The translations under genes and the position numbers were made by a program. Shown here piece by piece: positions 33,320-46,066 of a stretch of 64,000 bases of DNA (within the stretch, counting starts at the first letter, position 1; every line of letters begins with the position of its first letter). The notes beneath the pieces are model-generated. The model was not told the origin of the DNA. It did no database searches and saw nothing but the letters and a program-made list of their open reading frames with translations. Location: the NCBI GenBank assembly GCA_023678885.1, contig CM043002.1, positions 4,110,022 to 4,174,021 of the forward strand. Reading direction: 5' to 3'. The DNA comes from Pogostemon cablin. Its lineage: Eukaryota; Streptophyta; Magnoliopsida; Lamiales; Lamiaceae.

Positions 33320-33947
33320 TCCCAAAATTAATTAAAAAAAATAAAAGTAACAATGAAAAATGTTATTAATATAAAAAAACTAAAGATTAAAAAATTACAT
33401 ATTAATAAAAAATTAAAAATAAAATAACAGAATTAAAATATATTAATAAAAATAAGAGTTAATCAAAAGAAAATTTAAAAAATGAGAAAAAAATATAAAA
33501 CAAAAAAATATCACATCCTTGTTCCATCTTATTTTTTATGTATCATTAAATTTTAAAGTTGGTGAAAATATATTTAAAAAAATTAAAACAAATAAAATTA
33601 AAAGAAACATAACGAATTTTTTTTAAATACAAAAGAAAAATTATAATAAAATTAATATATATTATTAAAAAATAAAATAAATTTATTATAAATAAATTCA
33701 AAGAAATAAGAAAAGGAAAAAGAAGTAATAACAAAATCAATTAAATAAATTTATAAAATCATGAAAAAAAAAATTAATAACGTAAAAAGATTAAAAATTA
33801 CATCCTAATAATTAAAAAAAAATCAGCCTAAAAAAATTAAATAAAAATATATAATCAAAAATTAAAACATAATAAAATTAATTAAAGAATTTGTAAAATT
33901 AATCATGCAACAAAAGTTAATTATGTAAAAATCAAAAGATAAAAATG
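33320..33947. other. A-rich gap, no gene seen
   Basis: This is extremely A/T-rich, A-biased on the plus strand, with no gene signal. Confidence 0.4.
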
Positions 33948-34217
33948 GAGAGACTCCCTTGTGAGACGAGTTTTTTATGAGACGGGTTTACTCATTATTA
34001 AAGTATGCTTATCATATAGGTAAAGTATGCTTAATTGTAGTTAAAGTATGTCAATAATGAATCATCTTATAACATCCTAAAATCATACTTTAATTCATCA
34101 TACTTTACAAAATATATTTTAACAATCATTAAACATACTTTATCTATATAATAGACATACTTTAACACGTCTCACAAACGATCTCATATTAGTAGCGTCT
34201 CACAAGAAACTTTGTCT
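33948..34217. mobile_element. MITE with TTGTGAGACG-type ends
   Basis: The left CCCTTGTGAGACGAG and the reverse complement of the right end, TTCTTGTGAGACGCT, are inverted repeats. The interior has repeated AAAGTATG(C/T) words. It is the uninterrupted relative of the element at 24021-24530. Confidence 0.65.
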
Positions 34218-34363
34218 AAAAAAAAATTATGTACTAAAAAGTAGAATTTAAAAAAAATGAAAAAATAATAATAAAATATATTACGTACTAACAATAAAAA
34301 AACTAATACAAAATAAATAAGAACAACAAAAATTAATCAATAAGAATAATATTAATTAAAAGG

Positions 34364-34711
34364 CTAATTATATTGTGCATCCGAATATACTCAAAGACAT
34401 GGTGCACCCACTTTAAAAAACGTATTAAAATATAAACAAAAATATATACAATTATGAATAAAAATATATACAATTTAATTGTTAGTTTTTTTAACGAAAA
34501 ATTGAGCGTAAAAAATATACAATTTTAAAAAATATGTATACACTATTGAATAAAAAATTATACACATATGGATGCTAGTTTTTTTAATGAAAAACTTAGT
34601 GTGAAAAAAGTATATAATTATTAAGAAACACGTATACAAAATAGAATAAAAAGTTATACACATATGGGTGCACCCTTGCACTCGGTTGCACCTAGTATCA
34701 ACTCTAATTAA
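34364..34711 (-). mobile_element. TGCACCC-type MITE, copy B
   Basis: The element at 34372-34703 is inverted relative to copy A. It has the shared block GTGCAAGGGTGCACCCATAT (minus strand) and ends AGTTGATA../ATTGTGCA... The flanks CTAATTAT and CTAATTAA (8 bp, one mismatch) may be a target duplication. It lacks the hairpin insert of copy A. Confidence 0.75.
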
Positions 34712-35145
34712 AAATGAGTACATTTCTTTTGAATTTGAAGAAAACTTTTGTTCGTCTTGATATATTAATTATGTGTGTAGAATGAATGAATAAAGAATTT
34801 TATTTATAGTGTAGAAGAAATAAATTTTCTAAATCTTAAAATAAATATATGTATTTATCTATATTAATTTTTAATTAATTTTAATTTGATAATATCATAT
34901 TCAAATCTTAAAATAATATATGTATTTATCTACATTAAATTTTAATTAATAATAAAATTAATTGAGATTTTTAATTTTAATTAAAAATTAAAATAATTGA
35001 GATTAATTCTGGTGGAGACACCTTATCAAAATTAAACTCCCTTTAATATATTAAAGATATATATATATATATATATAGACACACGTAATATTGTAAATAA
35101 TATTTAAATAAAGTATTACTTTTACTCATGATTATAATTTAGTAT
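34712..35145. other. AT-rich gap with a TA microsatellite
   Basis: It is AT-rich, with a TA tract at 35057-35078. No gene is seen. Confidence 0.4.
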
Positions 35146-36901
35146 TTTTTAATGAGAATGACTACACTACAATCAGGACCAGATCCTTATTTCAATCTCT
35201 CGGATCCTCTCTCTCCATACTACCGGATCCCTATTTCAATTTCTCGAATCCTCTCTCCCTCCCCACCCAACTTTACTGTCTTTTGCCTTCCCCTCTCCCT
35301 TCCTTGTTTGGCTTAGACCTCCGACGGCGGCATTAAAATCGGCAGCGGCAATGGAATTTGATGATATAGCAATTTTTGTTGGCCTCTTGTTCTGCAGCAG
35401 ACGACGCGACCTTCGGTAGTTGACGGGGTTGGTGCGTGGTCGCTGGTGGCACGCTTTTTGGGGAACAGGAGTCGATTGCCGGCGATTATTTTTCAAACCT
35501 GCAAGCGTTGCTGTCGGCGTGGTTGTAGCTAAAAAATAAGAGGCACCGTTCGCGACATTGGCAGCTGGGGTTGGAAGTCTTCGCCGGCAGCAGTCATGGG
35601 CAGCATTCTCCAGTTGGAGGTGGATTTTTGTTCCTTATGGCAGATTCTCCGGTTGGAGGTGGATTTCTGTTCCTTATGACAGATCTCAATCTTTGGAGAA
35701 ATACGTTCATTTCCTTGGGAGAGAATGATGATTCCTTCAATTTTGACCACCAATTTTGACTTCAACCACGTGCACCCATTGTTGCTGATATGATCTGTAC
35801 TTCCTTTTATTTAAGTATGTTGATACGTTCAATGTGTTTGTTAACAACACATTTTGAGTGATCCAAATTATCATAAAGAGTAACCCAAATTATTATAAAG
35901 AGTAACCTAATTTTTTTTATAAAAAAATTGTAGACCAAATAGATTTTTCAGAATACATTAATTTATTATCTGAAATTAGAATCTCAAATTAAAAAGTAAC
36001 CAAATTATTATAAAGAGTAACCTAATTAAAAATAATTGTAGTTAATAAGAAATAGTAATTTAATTTAATCTATTATAATAAAGAGTAATTTAATTAATTT
36101 GACACATAAACATGAATCCTTGTAAAGCATCAACGCTCCAATTAAAATATAAATTTATCATCTAATTGTGTAGTTTTTTTGTATTTATAGGCAGAAGATT
36201 GCATAGCAATCAGAATACAAAGTATTGCTACGTGAGACAAAATGTGTATTTGTACATTGTATACAAAGTAGTGAGACATTATTTCTGGAATAAAATCAGA
36301 ATACAAGTAGGCATAGAAGGAAAAAAATAGAATAAGAAAATTGTGACTGTGTGCAGAGATTCATCAGCGTGCAACTCCTGCTTTCTTAATCTTGGTGACC
36401 TACTTACTGATTGGTACGAATTTGGGTATGTGTATAGACTCTGTGAATTGTCAAATACTTTTGCATAGACCATCTCCCCAAACATACCCACATTCGACTG
36501 CGATATAGATATTGCTAACATCTGGGTTGTACTCCTCCGTCAAGCCCCACCATCTCTTCGGCTTGTAGGGCCAGATCTGCTCACGCCAGAAATCACACCG
36601 TCGGACCGGCCAGCCACAACACTATCCTTCGTCGTTGCTGGAGCTCGCTGTTGATGGCCGCCGCCGAATTTCGTCTGCTGCTACCAAAGACACAGATAGA
36701 AAGTAGAAAGAGAGGAGGAGGACGCGAGAGATAAGAGAGAAAGGAAAGAGACAGAAAGAGAATGTGGGAGAGAGAGGAGGTGGGAAGAGAAAGAGAGCAC
36801 ATGCCTTACCCATTTAATATTTTTTTTATCCATATCTAATAAAAGGATCTGATTGTACTAATTTTAAGAAAAAGACGGTCCTATAGAAGTGTCTTTTTAA
36901 T
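35146..36901. mobile_element. TIR element with GGACC/GATCC ends, 1.74 kb
   Basis: The element spans 35154-36893. The left end GAGAATGACTACACTACAAT.. and the reverse complement of the right end (ATAGGACCGTC.. then GTACAATCAGATCC) form inverted repeats. TTTTTAAT flanks both sides (35146-35153, 36894-36901). The interior has CT/GA-rich and GC-rich segments (35270-35770, 36540-36800) and a GAGTAAC-type array (35860-36110). No transposase is recognisable. A longer relative is at 58878-62025. Confidence 0.65.
35860..36110 (+). repeat. GAGTAACC degenerate array
   Basis: AAAGAGTAACC(C/T)AA(A)TTATTAT-type words recur about eight times at 20-45 bp spacing. The same words are in 60280-60860. Confidence 0.75.
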
Positions 36902-36978
36902 TAACTATATAAATAATAATTCTATTTACATTAATAGTTATTTTTAAAAAATTAATGTAAAAATATATACTTAATATA

Positions 36979-37205
36979 CTCCCTCCGTGCCGAAAAAGTT
37001 TGCGCCCCCCTTTTCGGCACGGAGATGAAGAAAGTGATAAATTCTAGGGGTATAATGGTATTTTTTTGTAATAAATAAATGATAAAGTATGTTAGGTAGA
37101 GATGATTTTTTTGTAAATAAGGTGTATGGGGAAGGATTGTTGTTTTTTACTTTTTGCTTTTTTTGGAAGGTGCAAACTTTTGTGGGACAGCCCAAAATGA
37201 AAAGT
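36979..37205. mobile_element. Stowaway-like MITE with an extra terminal hairpin
   Basis: It starts CTCCCTCCGTGCCGAAAAAG. The inner AAAGTTTGCGCC pairs with GGTGCAAACTTT near the right end. Within the left end, CTCCGTGCCGAAAA is followed 14 bp later by its perfect reverse complement, TTTTCGGCACGGAG, ending at 37023. Confidence 0.65.
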
Positions 37206-37484
37206 GTATTCATAAATTTGTAATTAATTTATTAATATATTTTTTTAAAATTTTATTAGTTTCAAATTATATTATATAAACAACTAAAGAAAATAAATTT
37301 TATAATTTAAATGTCATAATTGAATAATTAATACATATGTAAATAAATAAATATTAATATATTAAATTTAAAAAAATTAACAAATATTTACAAACTCAAT
37401 TTTAATATTATTTGATATAAATGAAATAATGATTTAACTTAAAGATTTTAAGCTTTCGATTCTATATATAGTTTTTTAAAGTCT
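37206..37484. other. AT-rich gap
   Basis: AT-rich, no gene seen. Confidence 0.4.
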
Positions 37485-37950
37485 TATTCTCTAGAGGTAA
37501 ATCGATTGATTCAAGAGTACTTGAATCATCGATCCTCTTTGATTGAAGAATACCTGAATAAATAATTTAGAGGTAAATCTTAAAGAATACTTGAATTGAT
37601 TCTTAAAAGTAATACTTGAATTGTTTTTTTTTCCTCTTGAAGAATCTATTCTTAAGATGAATCGATTCTTAAGATGTAATACTTGAGTCGATCCTCTTAC
37701 ACTTGAAAAATTAATTTTTAAGATGTAAATTTATTTAAGAATACTTGAATTGATTCTTAAGAGGTAAATCAATTCAAGAATAATTGAATCAGTTCTCTTC
37801 CTCTTGAAGAATACTTGAATCGATTTTTTAGAGGTAGATCGAATCTATACTTGATTCTTCGCTCTATCGAAATAAATTTTTATACTTTCATAAATCAATT
37901 CTCTAGAGTAACTTGAAGAAAGTTCTTATTCCTCTTAGAGATCGAATAGA
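37485..37950. repeat. Irregular repeat of GAATACTTGAATCGATTCTTAA words
   Basis: Words such as AATACTTGAAT(C/T)GATT, CTTAAGAGGTAAATC and CCTCTTGAAGAATA recur about ten times in changing order and on both strands (GAATCGATTC and CTTAAG are palindromic). It looks like a decayed palindromic array. Confidence 0.75.
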
Positions 37951-38100
37951 ATGTGTATTTAGAATAAATAACCAAAAAATCTTATTTATAAGTGGGGTAA
38001 GAGAGAATATTATATGAAATATTCTTTTTTTCTTTTATGTATATGATTTAATTTGATATTAATTAATTTATTGCATTAAAAAATTTAGTATTTAATTAAT

Positions 38101-38574
38101 GATAACCAAATAAATATATAAAATATTGAAAATTTAATCATTATTAAAAATAAGAAACTCATAATTTAAAAAAAATATTAAATAAGGAAGTTAATTAAAA
38201 GTAAATAAGGAAAATATTAAAAAATTATTTTAAAATTCAAAAAAATGAGAAAATTACACGTCATAGCGGAGCGTTCTGAAGACGACACGTAGGCAGAAAA
38301 GTTTCTGCTATAGTATACTTAGTATATATATATATATATATATATATATAATGATAGTCAAATAAATATATAAAATATTAAAATTTAATTATTATTAAAA
38401 ATAAGAAACTCATAATTTTAAAAAAAATATATTAAATAAGGAAGTTAATTAAAAGTAAATAAGGAAAATATTAAAAAATTATTTTAAAATTCAAAAAAAT
38501 GAGAAAATTACACGTCATAACAGAGCGCTCTAAAGACGATACGTAGGCAGAAAAGTTTCTGCTATAGTATAGTT
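38101..38574. repeat. Tandem duplication, about 250 bp
   Basis: Copies start at 38101 and 38351 and are nearly identical, including ACACGTCATA(G/A)C(G/A)GAGCG and GTAGGCAGAAAAGTTTCTGC. The latter holds a hairpin (GCAGAAA/TTTCTGC). A TA tract (38326-38350) separates the copies. Confidence 0.88.
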
Positions 38575-39433
38575 ATTGTAACATTTCATTCCTTGATTGT
38601 GATTACCAATTTTTAACAACATCACATCCATTTATTTTGTTTTTTTTATTTTATCTCATCCATTCATTTTCTTAGCTTCCCATAACATATATATGTCAAT
38701 TAATTATTTATGTATCTGAGTAATTTTTTTACGTGAATTCATAATATCATTTGGACAATCTTTATCTAAATTATTTTTTTATTTTTAAAGGTAAATTTCT
38801 TTTTTTATTATTTTTATTTTATTGTAATATTTTTGTTTTGTTTTTAACGCGAATACATATGATCATTTACACAATCTTTTTATCTTTATAATATTTTATT
38901 TATTATGTATTATTAATTTTATTGTCCAAAATATTTTCTTATTTTAAAAACTTATTTTAATTGTAAACTTTGTTTAAAATATAATTAATTTAATATCAAA
39001 AGAGAATTTATATTATATTTAATTAATAATAAAATATTTAACAGGATGGGTACATAAATGAGAATTTAATAAACGGATACGATTAAAAGTATAAAAAAAT
39101 ACGGGTACCCTGCCCGTTGCTATCTCTATTCCTACATACTATAAATTCACACTTTTATTTTGTTTATTTCGAAATTTATGCACATAATAATATATAGTAT
39201 AATATTAACACTCTTAATGTACCACAAAATTGAAATTATACATTAAAAAATATTTAATCATTTAAATAAATTACAGATTTTTTAAATTATTAAAATATTA
39301 TTTTAAATATAATATATATATTATATTTAAAATAATATTTTAATTTTTTTTCAAATTATTTAAATAAATTACAAGCCCTTTAAATAATTTAATCAATTGT
39401 CAAACCTCTGATCTCAAAAAATTACAATGTGAT
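38575..39433. other. AT-rich gap
   Basis: It is AT-rich. A segment at 39090-39115, AATACGGGTACCCTGCCCGT, looks like a possible transposon end without a partner. No gene is seen. Confidence 0.4.
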
Positions 39434-39632
39434 AATCCTTTCGCCTACTTTAAAGATGGTCATTATTTATTTTCATGTATTAATGAGTATTATTTTTTTT
39501 ATGTGGGGTGGGTAATTGTATATATAGTGAGTAGTGAGTCATATGTGAGATTATATTACTAACAGAAGAAAATTGATACATTTGAAGTAAACACCCAATA
39601 TGGTAAAATAAGGACCTTTAGAATGGACGGAG
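39434..39632. mobile_element. Stowaway-like MITE, degraded left end
   Basis: The right end GGACGGAGGGG followed by TA is clear. The interior GTGGGTAATTGTATATATAGTG and GAGTAGTGAGTCA parallel the element at 3749-3951. The left TIR is eroded (ATCCTTTCGCC). Confidence 0.6.
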
Positions 39633-40529
39633 GGGTATATGTAAAAATAATAATAATAATAATATTAATAATAATAATAAATAAATAAATAAATTAATTA
39701 AATATCAACCATGTCTGCGTGGGTTATGATGGCTAGTACAATATAAAAAGTGTCCTACTATCATCTTACTATCATCTTACATTAGACCTCTAATATCTAC
39801 ACTTAAAATTTTACCCAATACACCCACTTTTACATATTTTAAAAAAAAACCAAAATATTAAAAGACTTAAATAACATTTGTCCTAAATTTAATTTACACA
39901 TCCAGCAAATTCTGGAGTGAAATACACCCACTCTCATACAGTCACACTTTTGCCCAATTTCGAATAACACATCTCTCTTCCTTCTTCAGACTTCAATCAC
40001 TTGATATCTCTTTCAAGCCTTTACATTGTCATAGTTTAATCGTAAAGTTATATTTTAAAATTTTCATCTAATCACATAGAGTATATTATTTCCTACCTAA
40101 ATAGGATGTTTTAGTTGTTAGGTCATCGAGATTAGCATGATAATTTATAGTAATTGCTACATAATGTTCGGCCCTGACAAAATGTCGGATATGGCTCTAT
40201 TCAACCAAGGCTGGACGAATAATCTCCATAGTATCAATGAATGTTGGCCGATAGATCTTGCTTTGTTTGTCCAGTGCTGGTTGAACGATGTGGATAACGT
40301 CTAGTGATGATCGAACAATCTTGTAACTTTTGTCCCTGGTTGGTCAAAATTTTCTCGACGTCAGCTTAAAAAAAATACTTTAAAATAACATTTAAAATGG
40401 TAAAAATATTTAAAATAATGCATCTTAAGCTTCTTTGCTGCTTTCTTCATCCGACATTATACTTTATTTATGTATTTTTTGAGTTGGAAGGGATTGAAGG
40501 GGTTCACTCTCACTCACTCTTGCAAAATA
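39633..40529. other. Gap with an AAT microsatellite
   Basis: An (AAT)n/(AAAT)n tract lies at about 39646-39695. A moderately GC-containing stretch at 40160-40350 has no recognisable coding or repeat identity. Confidence 0.4.
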
Positions 40530-40813
40530 CTCCCTCCGTCCCAAGCTAAGAGGGTCAAATATTTTCGTGCACGTAGATTAAGAAATATTATTGTTTAATG
40601 TGTAGTGGGTATGCGGAATTTTTGAATTACCTTTTTACCCTTTCACCTAATTAATCCATTATTTGTAGTGGAGTATTTTTGTCTTTTGAAAATATAAAGT
40701 ATTGTTATGAAGTGTTAGTGGTGGGATCCTCACATTCCTAAAACAGAAATGACCCCCTTTAAGTGGGACGACGAAAATTGTAAAATGACCCTCTTAACTT
40801 GGAACAGAGGGGG
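40530..40813. mobile_element. Stowaway-like MITE
   Basis: It starts CTCCCTCCGTCCCAAGCTAA. The right end is the reverse complement of CCCCCTCTGTTCCAAGTTAA. TA flanks both sides. The ends are followed by complementary GAGGGTCA and TGACCCTC. Confidence 0.85.
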
Positions 40814-41624
40814 TAAATGGAAGAGAAGGGTTGAGAGGTGTATAAAATATTTTTTTTTAAAGTTAGGGATGTATTATGTGGTGCGTGTATTAAGTGTTTG
40901 ATTATTAAATTATAATGGGAGTGTGAGGTTCATTAAGGGTGTCTTGGGATTTTTAGTGTTGGTATTTTTGTAAATAAAGAGAAAGTGGGTGTATGAAGTA
41001 AAAGAAGAGGGGTAGAATTTCAGTAGATATTTGGCGCCTTTACACTAATCACTTTTTTACTATAAATAAAATTTTTATTATTTATTATTAAATATTATTC
41101 TTTTTTATTTATACTATAAATTGATAATGAAATAATTATTCATCAATTAAATATCATTTCTCAATAAAATATTCTCAAATCTCACTTATTTATATGTCTC
41201 ACGATAGAATTTCAGTATTATGTTACACAAGTCTTTCTCATATAAAAATAAATTATCTAAATTTACATATTGGGTTCACGGTATAAACCCTAGGATCCCC
41301 TTCTAATTCTATATACCCTGTTCGATAATATATATTTCTTCGCTCCCGCGTTAAAATTTACATTTTATTTTTCATTTTAATTTGTTCCAAATAAGGTTTA
41401 CATTTTTTTAAGTTGGCCAAAATAAAATTATTTATTTATTTCATGTAGGACCCATACATAACACTAAGAGTTGGTTTTTTGTGTTCCCGGGTGCACAAAG
41501 TGTATAAAGATACATCATTTTGTTTAAAGAGTATGCATTTTAATTAATAAGAGTACATTATTTTATTTTAAAGGGCATACACTTTTTATTAATATTTTTT
41601 AAATTTTTCATGAAATAAAGAATA
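40814..41624. other. AT-rich gap before the gypsy element
   Basis: No gene is seen. Scattered T-rich words are present. Confidence 0.4.
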
Positions 41625-41629
41625 CGCAT

Positions 41630-42785
41630 TGTAGGCAATTAAATTTTATTTCCTAATAAATATAAATGCAAAAAAAAAAAATTAAATATTAATTAAATAT
41701 TTATTTATTAAGCAATTTAAATAAATTAATTTCTAAAATAAATGAATAAATAATTAATAATTAATATAATTATTTGAGCCCATATTCAAGTCAAATGGGC
41801 TCAATCCAAATCAAGTGGGTCTGACTCAAGTCAACAAGTCTAGCAAATTAAGTCCAGCAGACCTAATTAAATTAAATAGGCACAAATCAAATCCTACAGG
41901 CTTAATTAAATTAAATAGGCCCGTATCCAGTTCAACATGCTTATTTAAAGGAGAAAAGCCCAACATATCTTTTCAAGGAGAAAATATCTCACAAGTGATT
42001 ATTTTCTCTACCTATAAATAAGGACCTTCAGTCCTCATTCCATTCACTCTAAAAATCCTGAAGACCTGAAGAATTCTGAAGATTCAAGTGAAGATCAAGT
42101 TCAATCAAGTCAAGTGAAGAATTTTGAAGATCAAGATCAAGCGAAGATCAAGATCAAGTCAAGCAAAGATCAAGTCAATATCAAGATCAAGTCAAGCAAA
42201 AATCAAGATCAAGCGAAGATCAAGACGAAGATCAAGATCAAGTAAAGTGAAGATCAAATCAAGTTCAAGTTGAAGATCAAGATCAACTTCAAGCGAAGGT
42301 CAAGACCAAGTTGAGTTTAAGACCAAGTAGAGGATCAAATTTAATATCTTCAAGTCAAGAACACTCATGATCTTCAAGTCAAGTTCAAGTTATATTCAAG
42401 TTAAGAACAGTCTTCGATCAGAGATCAAGGTGCTAAGCCTCTTTGATCCGGCATTCTTCATACCAAATCCATCCGGCAGACTCCGTGAAGTCAATGCTCT
42501 ACCAAATTGAGCGGCATACATTATAACAAATTCAAGTCAACGTTCGATCCGAACAAAGGCTCGACACCTTCGGACAAATATTTTAAAGCCTTAAACCCGA
42601 GCTCGGACAAGCTTCATCCGAAGATCCGGCTCCAAAAGTTGATAAGGTCAGGAAAGTCAACTCAAGAGAGGAATCAGAGGATAAATAGAAGTTGTTTACT
42701 CAAATTCTCAAGTTCAATCCATCCTGGATTATTATTGTAATTCTCTTGTATTTATTTTATAATAAATATAAATGTTGTTGTTACA
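41630..42785 (+). repeat. 5' LTR of the gypsy element
   Basis: It begins TGTAGGCAATTAAATT and ends TTGTTGTTACA. It contains a stretch of repeated GATCAAG/GAAGATCAAG words (42060-42340). A TATA-like CTATAAATAAGGA lies near 42012. Confidence 0.9.
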
Positions 42786-42849
42786 AATTTTGGCACACCC
42801 GGTAGGATAGTTTCTATCTCTCATCTCCTCTTCACATTAGCAAAGTAAG

Positions 42850-43422
42850 ATGGTTCCGCTAAGAGTCAAAGTCAACAGATCAACTTCTGTCTCCAAGTCT
42901 TCGGAACTACAAGTTGAAGACGTTAATGTTACAACAAGAAGTATGTTAAAGAATGTGAGGTCTGAAGTCTTTTTAGAGAGAAGTTCTTCAGTGGGAGTTA
43001 TCCCCAAAGGAATACCTTATGACGATCAGGATGATAAAAATGAAGAGAGTAACCTTACTGGCTCAACTCCTCTATCTGAAGAAAGCCCATCGTCAGATTC
43101 ATCCATAGCCTCGACTATGGCAACAAACACTTCGTTTGTCGAAGAACAATTGACAAGCTTAACTGAATCCGTTGCTGCACTTGCCAAACAGAATCAAGAA
43201 CAAAGTACTTTGATCTTCAAATTAATGGAGAAAATGGCTAGTGCTGAAACAAGCCAGGCAAATGAAAAGCAAGATGAAGATGCTGAAAATGAAGTAAATG
43301 ACTCTGCGAAATGTCAGTCGACGGGGAAAAAGGTAAGTGAAGAAGAACTGAACATTTCCCATGATGGAATGGTTCCTATCAGCCAGCTAAAAAACATTAT
43401 ACTTGGGACAATGAAGGACTAA
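42850..43422 (+). pseudogene. Gypsy gag, N-terminal part
   Basis: This open frame of 190 codons starts 65 bp after the 5' LTR. It is hydrophilic and serine/acid-rich, with a coiled-coil-like middle (EEQLTSLTESVAALAKQNQE). It ends at a stop in another frame from the rest of gag, so the capsid core is cut off from it. This is typical of Tat-type gag N-termini. Confidence 0.7.
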
Positions 43423-43429
43423 TTTGAAG

Positions 43430-45121
43430 AGAGCTCCAAGCCTTCATTCATGTATGCTAAGCTTTTTACTAGAAGGATTGATAACTTGAAGATGCCAACG
43501 AACTATCAACCCCCAAGTTCCAACAGTTTAATGGCAAAGGTAATCCAAGGCAACATATAGCATATTTCATTGAGATGTGCAATAATGTTAGAACTGACAG
43601 AGATCATATGGTGAGACAATTCATTCGTTCTCTAAAGGGAATGCTTTTGAATGGTACACTGACTTGGAGGCCGATTCTATAGACAGTTGGGATCAGATGG
43701 AATATCAATTCCTTAATCGTTTCTATAGTACTAGGCGAACAGTTAGCATGATAGAGTTGATTAACACCCGTCAATTAAAAGAAGAGCCAGTAATTGAGTA
43801 CATTAATCGATGGAGAAATTTGAGCTTAAATTGTAAATATTGGCTGTCTGAAGTTTCTGTCATTGAGATGTGCATTCAAGGAATGCAATGGAGCCTTCGT
43901 TACATACTTCAAGGGATTAAGCCTAAAACCTTTGAAGATTTGGCCACAAGAGCTCACGACATGGAATTAAGTATGAGTGGAGTTACAGAGCCACCGATTC
44001 CTGGATCCTACAAGTATAAAGAAAAGCAAGAGGCGAGGAAAGGGGACAAACCCTACAATAAATCTTCCGAAAAAGAGTCTATGGCAACAAATGCATCAAC
44101 TGTCAAGTTCCGAAGGAATAAAAATGAAAAAGATGATACAGTGAAGAATGAGTCCCAGGAAAGGGGGCAAAGAAGATTGACCTTGAAAGAGATGCAAGAA
44201 ATAAAGTATCCATTCTTGGATTCAGATGTCCCAGGCATATTTGATGATCTGCTCAAAGATAAACTTATCGAGCTTCCTAAAATGAAGCAACTAGAAGAAG
44301 CGGGACTAACTGACAATCCGAAATACTGCAAGTATCATAGACTGGTGGGATACTCTATCAAAGATTGTTTTGTCTTTAAAGACAAAGTTATGCGATTGGT
44401 AGAGCAAGGGGAGATCTTTCTAGATGAAGATGCAACTGCAAATTCTACTTCTGCAGATGGTGAAAATGATTCATGTCATATGGCAAGCGAAGCTCAACTA
44501 CACAAGGTTGAGCCTGGAATTGAAAGCGAGACCCATGCTATGAAGATTACCTTCACAGAGAAAGACTTACTGCTTGGTTCACAATCTCACAACCGACCCT
44601 TGTTCGTAACTGGTTATACTCAAGAGCGAAGGGTGAATCGAATATTGATTGATGGAGGTTCAGCGGTCAATATCTTGCCTCTAACGACATTAAAGAAGTT
44701 GGGGATTCCAACCAATTACCTCGGCAGTAGTCGATTGACGATTCATGGGTTAAATCAAGAAGGCCAGAGAACACTTAGTACGACAATATTGGACTTAATG
44801 ATAGATGAGATGGTCTCAACAGTTCTATTTCACGTCATTGATGCTAAAACATCATACAACATGCTCTTGGGGCGTCCATGGTTGCGTGAAAATGGAGTGA
44901 TTCCTTCTACGCTACATCAATACTTCAAATACTGTGATGGAGGTAACATAAAAAAGGTGCTTGGTGATGAAAGGTCATTCACAGAAGCCAAGTCATTTTT
45001 TTTAGACGCTAGATATTTTCTGAAAAGTAGCAAAGCGGTCAAGCAAGAAGGAAGTTTATCGCAAGAGAAAAGCGATGATAAACAAGAAAGAGAGAATGCA
45101 GATTATGTTTCATCTATATAA
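43430..45121 (+). pseudogene. Gypsy gag core and aspartic protease
   Basis: The capsid region (AYFIEMCNNVRTD, then EYINRWRNLSLNC) is spread over shifted frames from about 43430 and runs in one frame from 43664. A CKYHR..DCF zinc-knuckle-like segment lies near 44325-44380. The protease motif LIDGGSAVNILPL is at about 44645, with DGGS as the active-site form common in Tat elements. Conserved MLLGRPWL follows near 44860. The frame stops at 45119-45121. Confidence 0.85.
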
Positions 45122-46066
45122 TCTAATGAAAGCGAACAACTGATCAAGACTGTAGAAGGGTTGACACTACCTCTGACTAATGTTGACACTGAGAAGCCCT
45201 CTCCTCCTCTACTTAAAGGGTTCACTCGCCCAATTCAAGAGGCTAAAACTGAGCATGGAGATGTATTCGATGTAGCAATTTTCAAATCATATAGCCCACA
45301 AGCTTACAAACTTCTTGTGAAAGCTGGTTATGACCCTCAAGAAAAAGCTGTGATAAATGAATCGTCTCATAAGACTCCTAGTGGATTTAACACCACTCAA
45401 GAGACATTGAAAAATAATGGTCGCACTTCTAAGTATATTAGAATAGGTTTGGGATATATTCCGTAAAAACCTATTCGCATTGCGATAAAAAGGGCAAACA
45501 CGAACTACATTACTGAAGATGAAATTCTTTCTGAAGAAGAAGAATCTTATAAAGAGTAAAGAAAGACAGAGAGAGTCTCAGTCTTTGAAAGACTCAGACC
45601 AGCGGGAGATCCGAGACTACCAAGTTCCCAAGGTTCCCAAAGATACATAGTCGGATCCCATCTTGCATAAAAGACGACATTTTCTGACTACATCACGTGA
45701 CACAATGTTGAAAGCTAAGAAGCGAACAATAATCTTCACTCGAAGTGAAGAAGATGATTGTGAAAGTGTAGGCTCATCAGATGTTGTCCATTCCATTATC
45801 ATGCAACAGATCTACATAATGCAGAAAGAGATCTACGAAGCAAGATCATCGAAATGAGGAGAGATGACTATGTAGTGGAGAGCATTGTTAAAGTGGGGAA
45901 ATATGAGCAAGTTGGGTCTAATTCACGTTTTCAAAGGCAAGAATTCCTGAAGGGAGTTGCCACTATAAATCATGTCACTATATGAGAGGAGACCTCAACT
46001 GAAGAGGAAGACGCTGATGATGCTCCCCCAGAATTTGAGGAGGGTATCAAAGCTACTGTTGATCAA
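45122..46066 (+). pseudogene. Gypsy protease-RT linker, broken
   Basis: A frame at 45161-45466 holds a YKLLVKAGYDP..GLGYIP region with a G-patch-like end, known from Tat polyproteins. Several stops follow before the RT region. Confidence 0.55.

Noticed and set aside
39090..39125. hAT-like end (ACGGGTACCCTGCCCGTTGC)
   Set aside because: No partner end or target duplication was found in the window.
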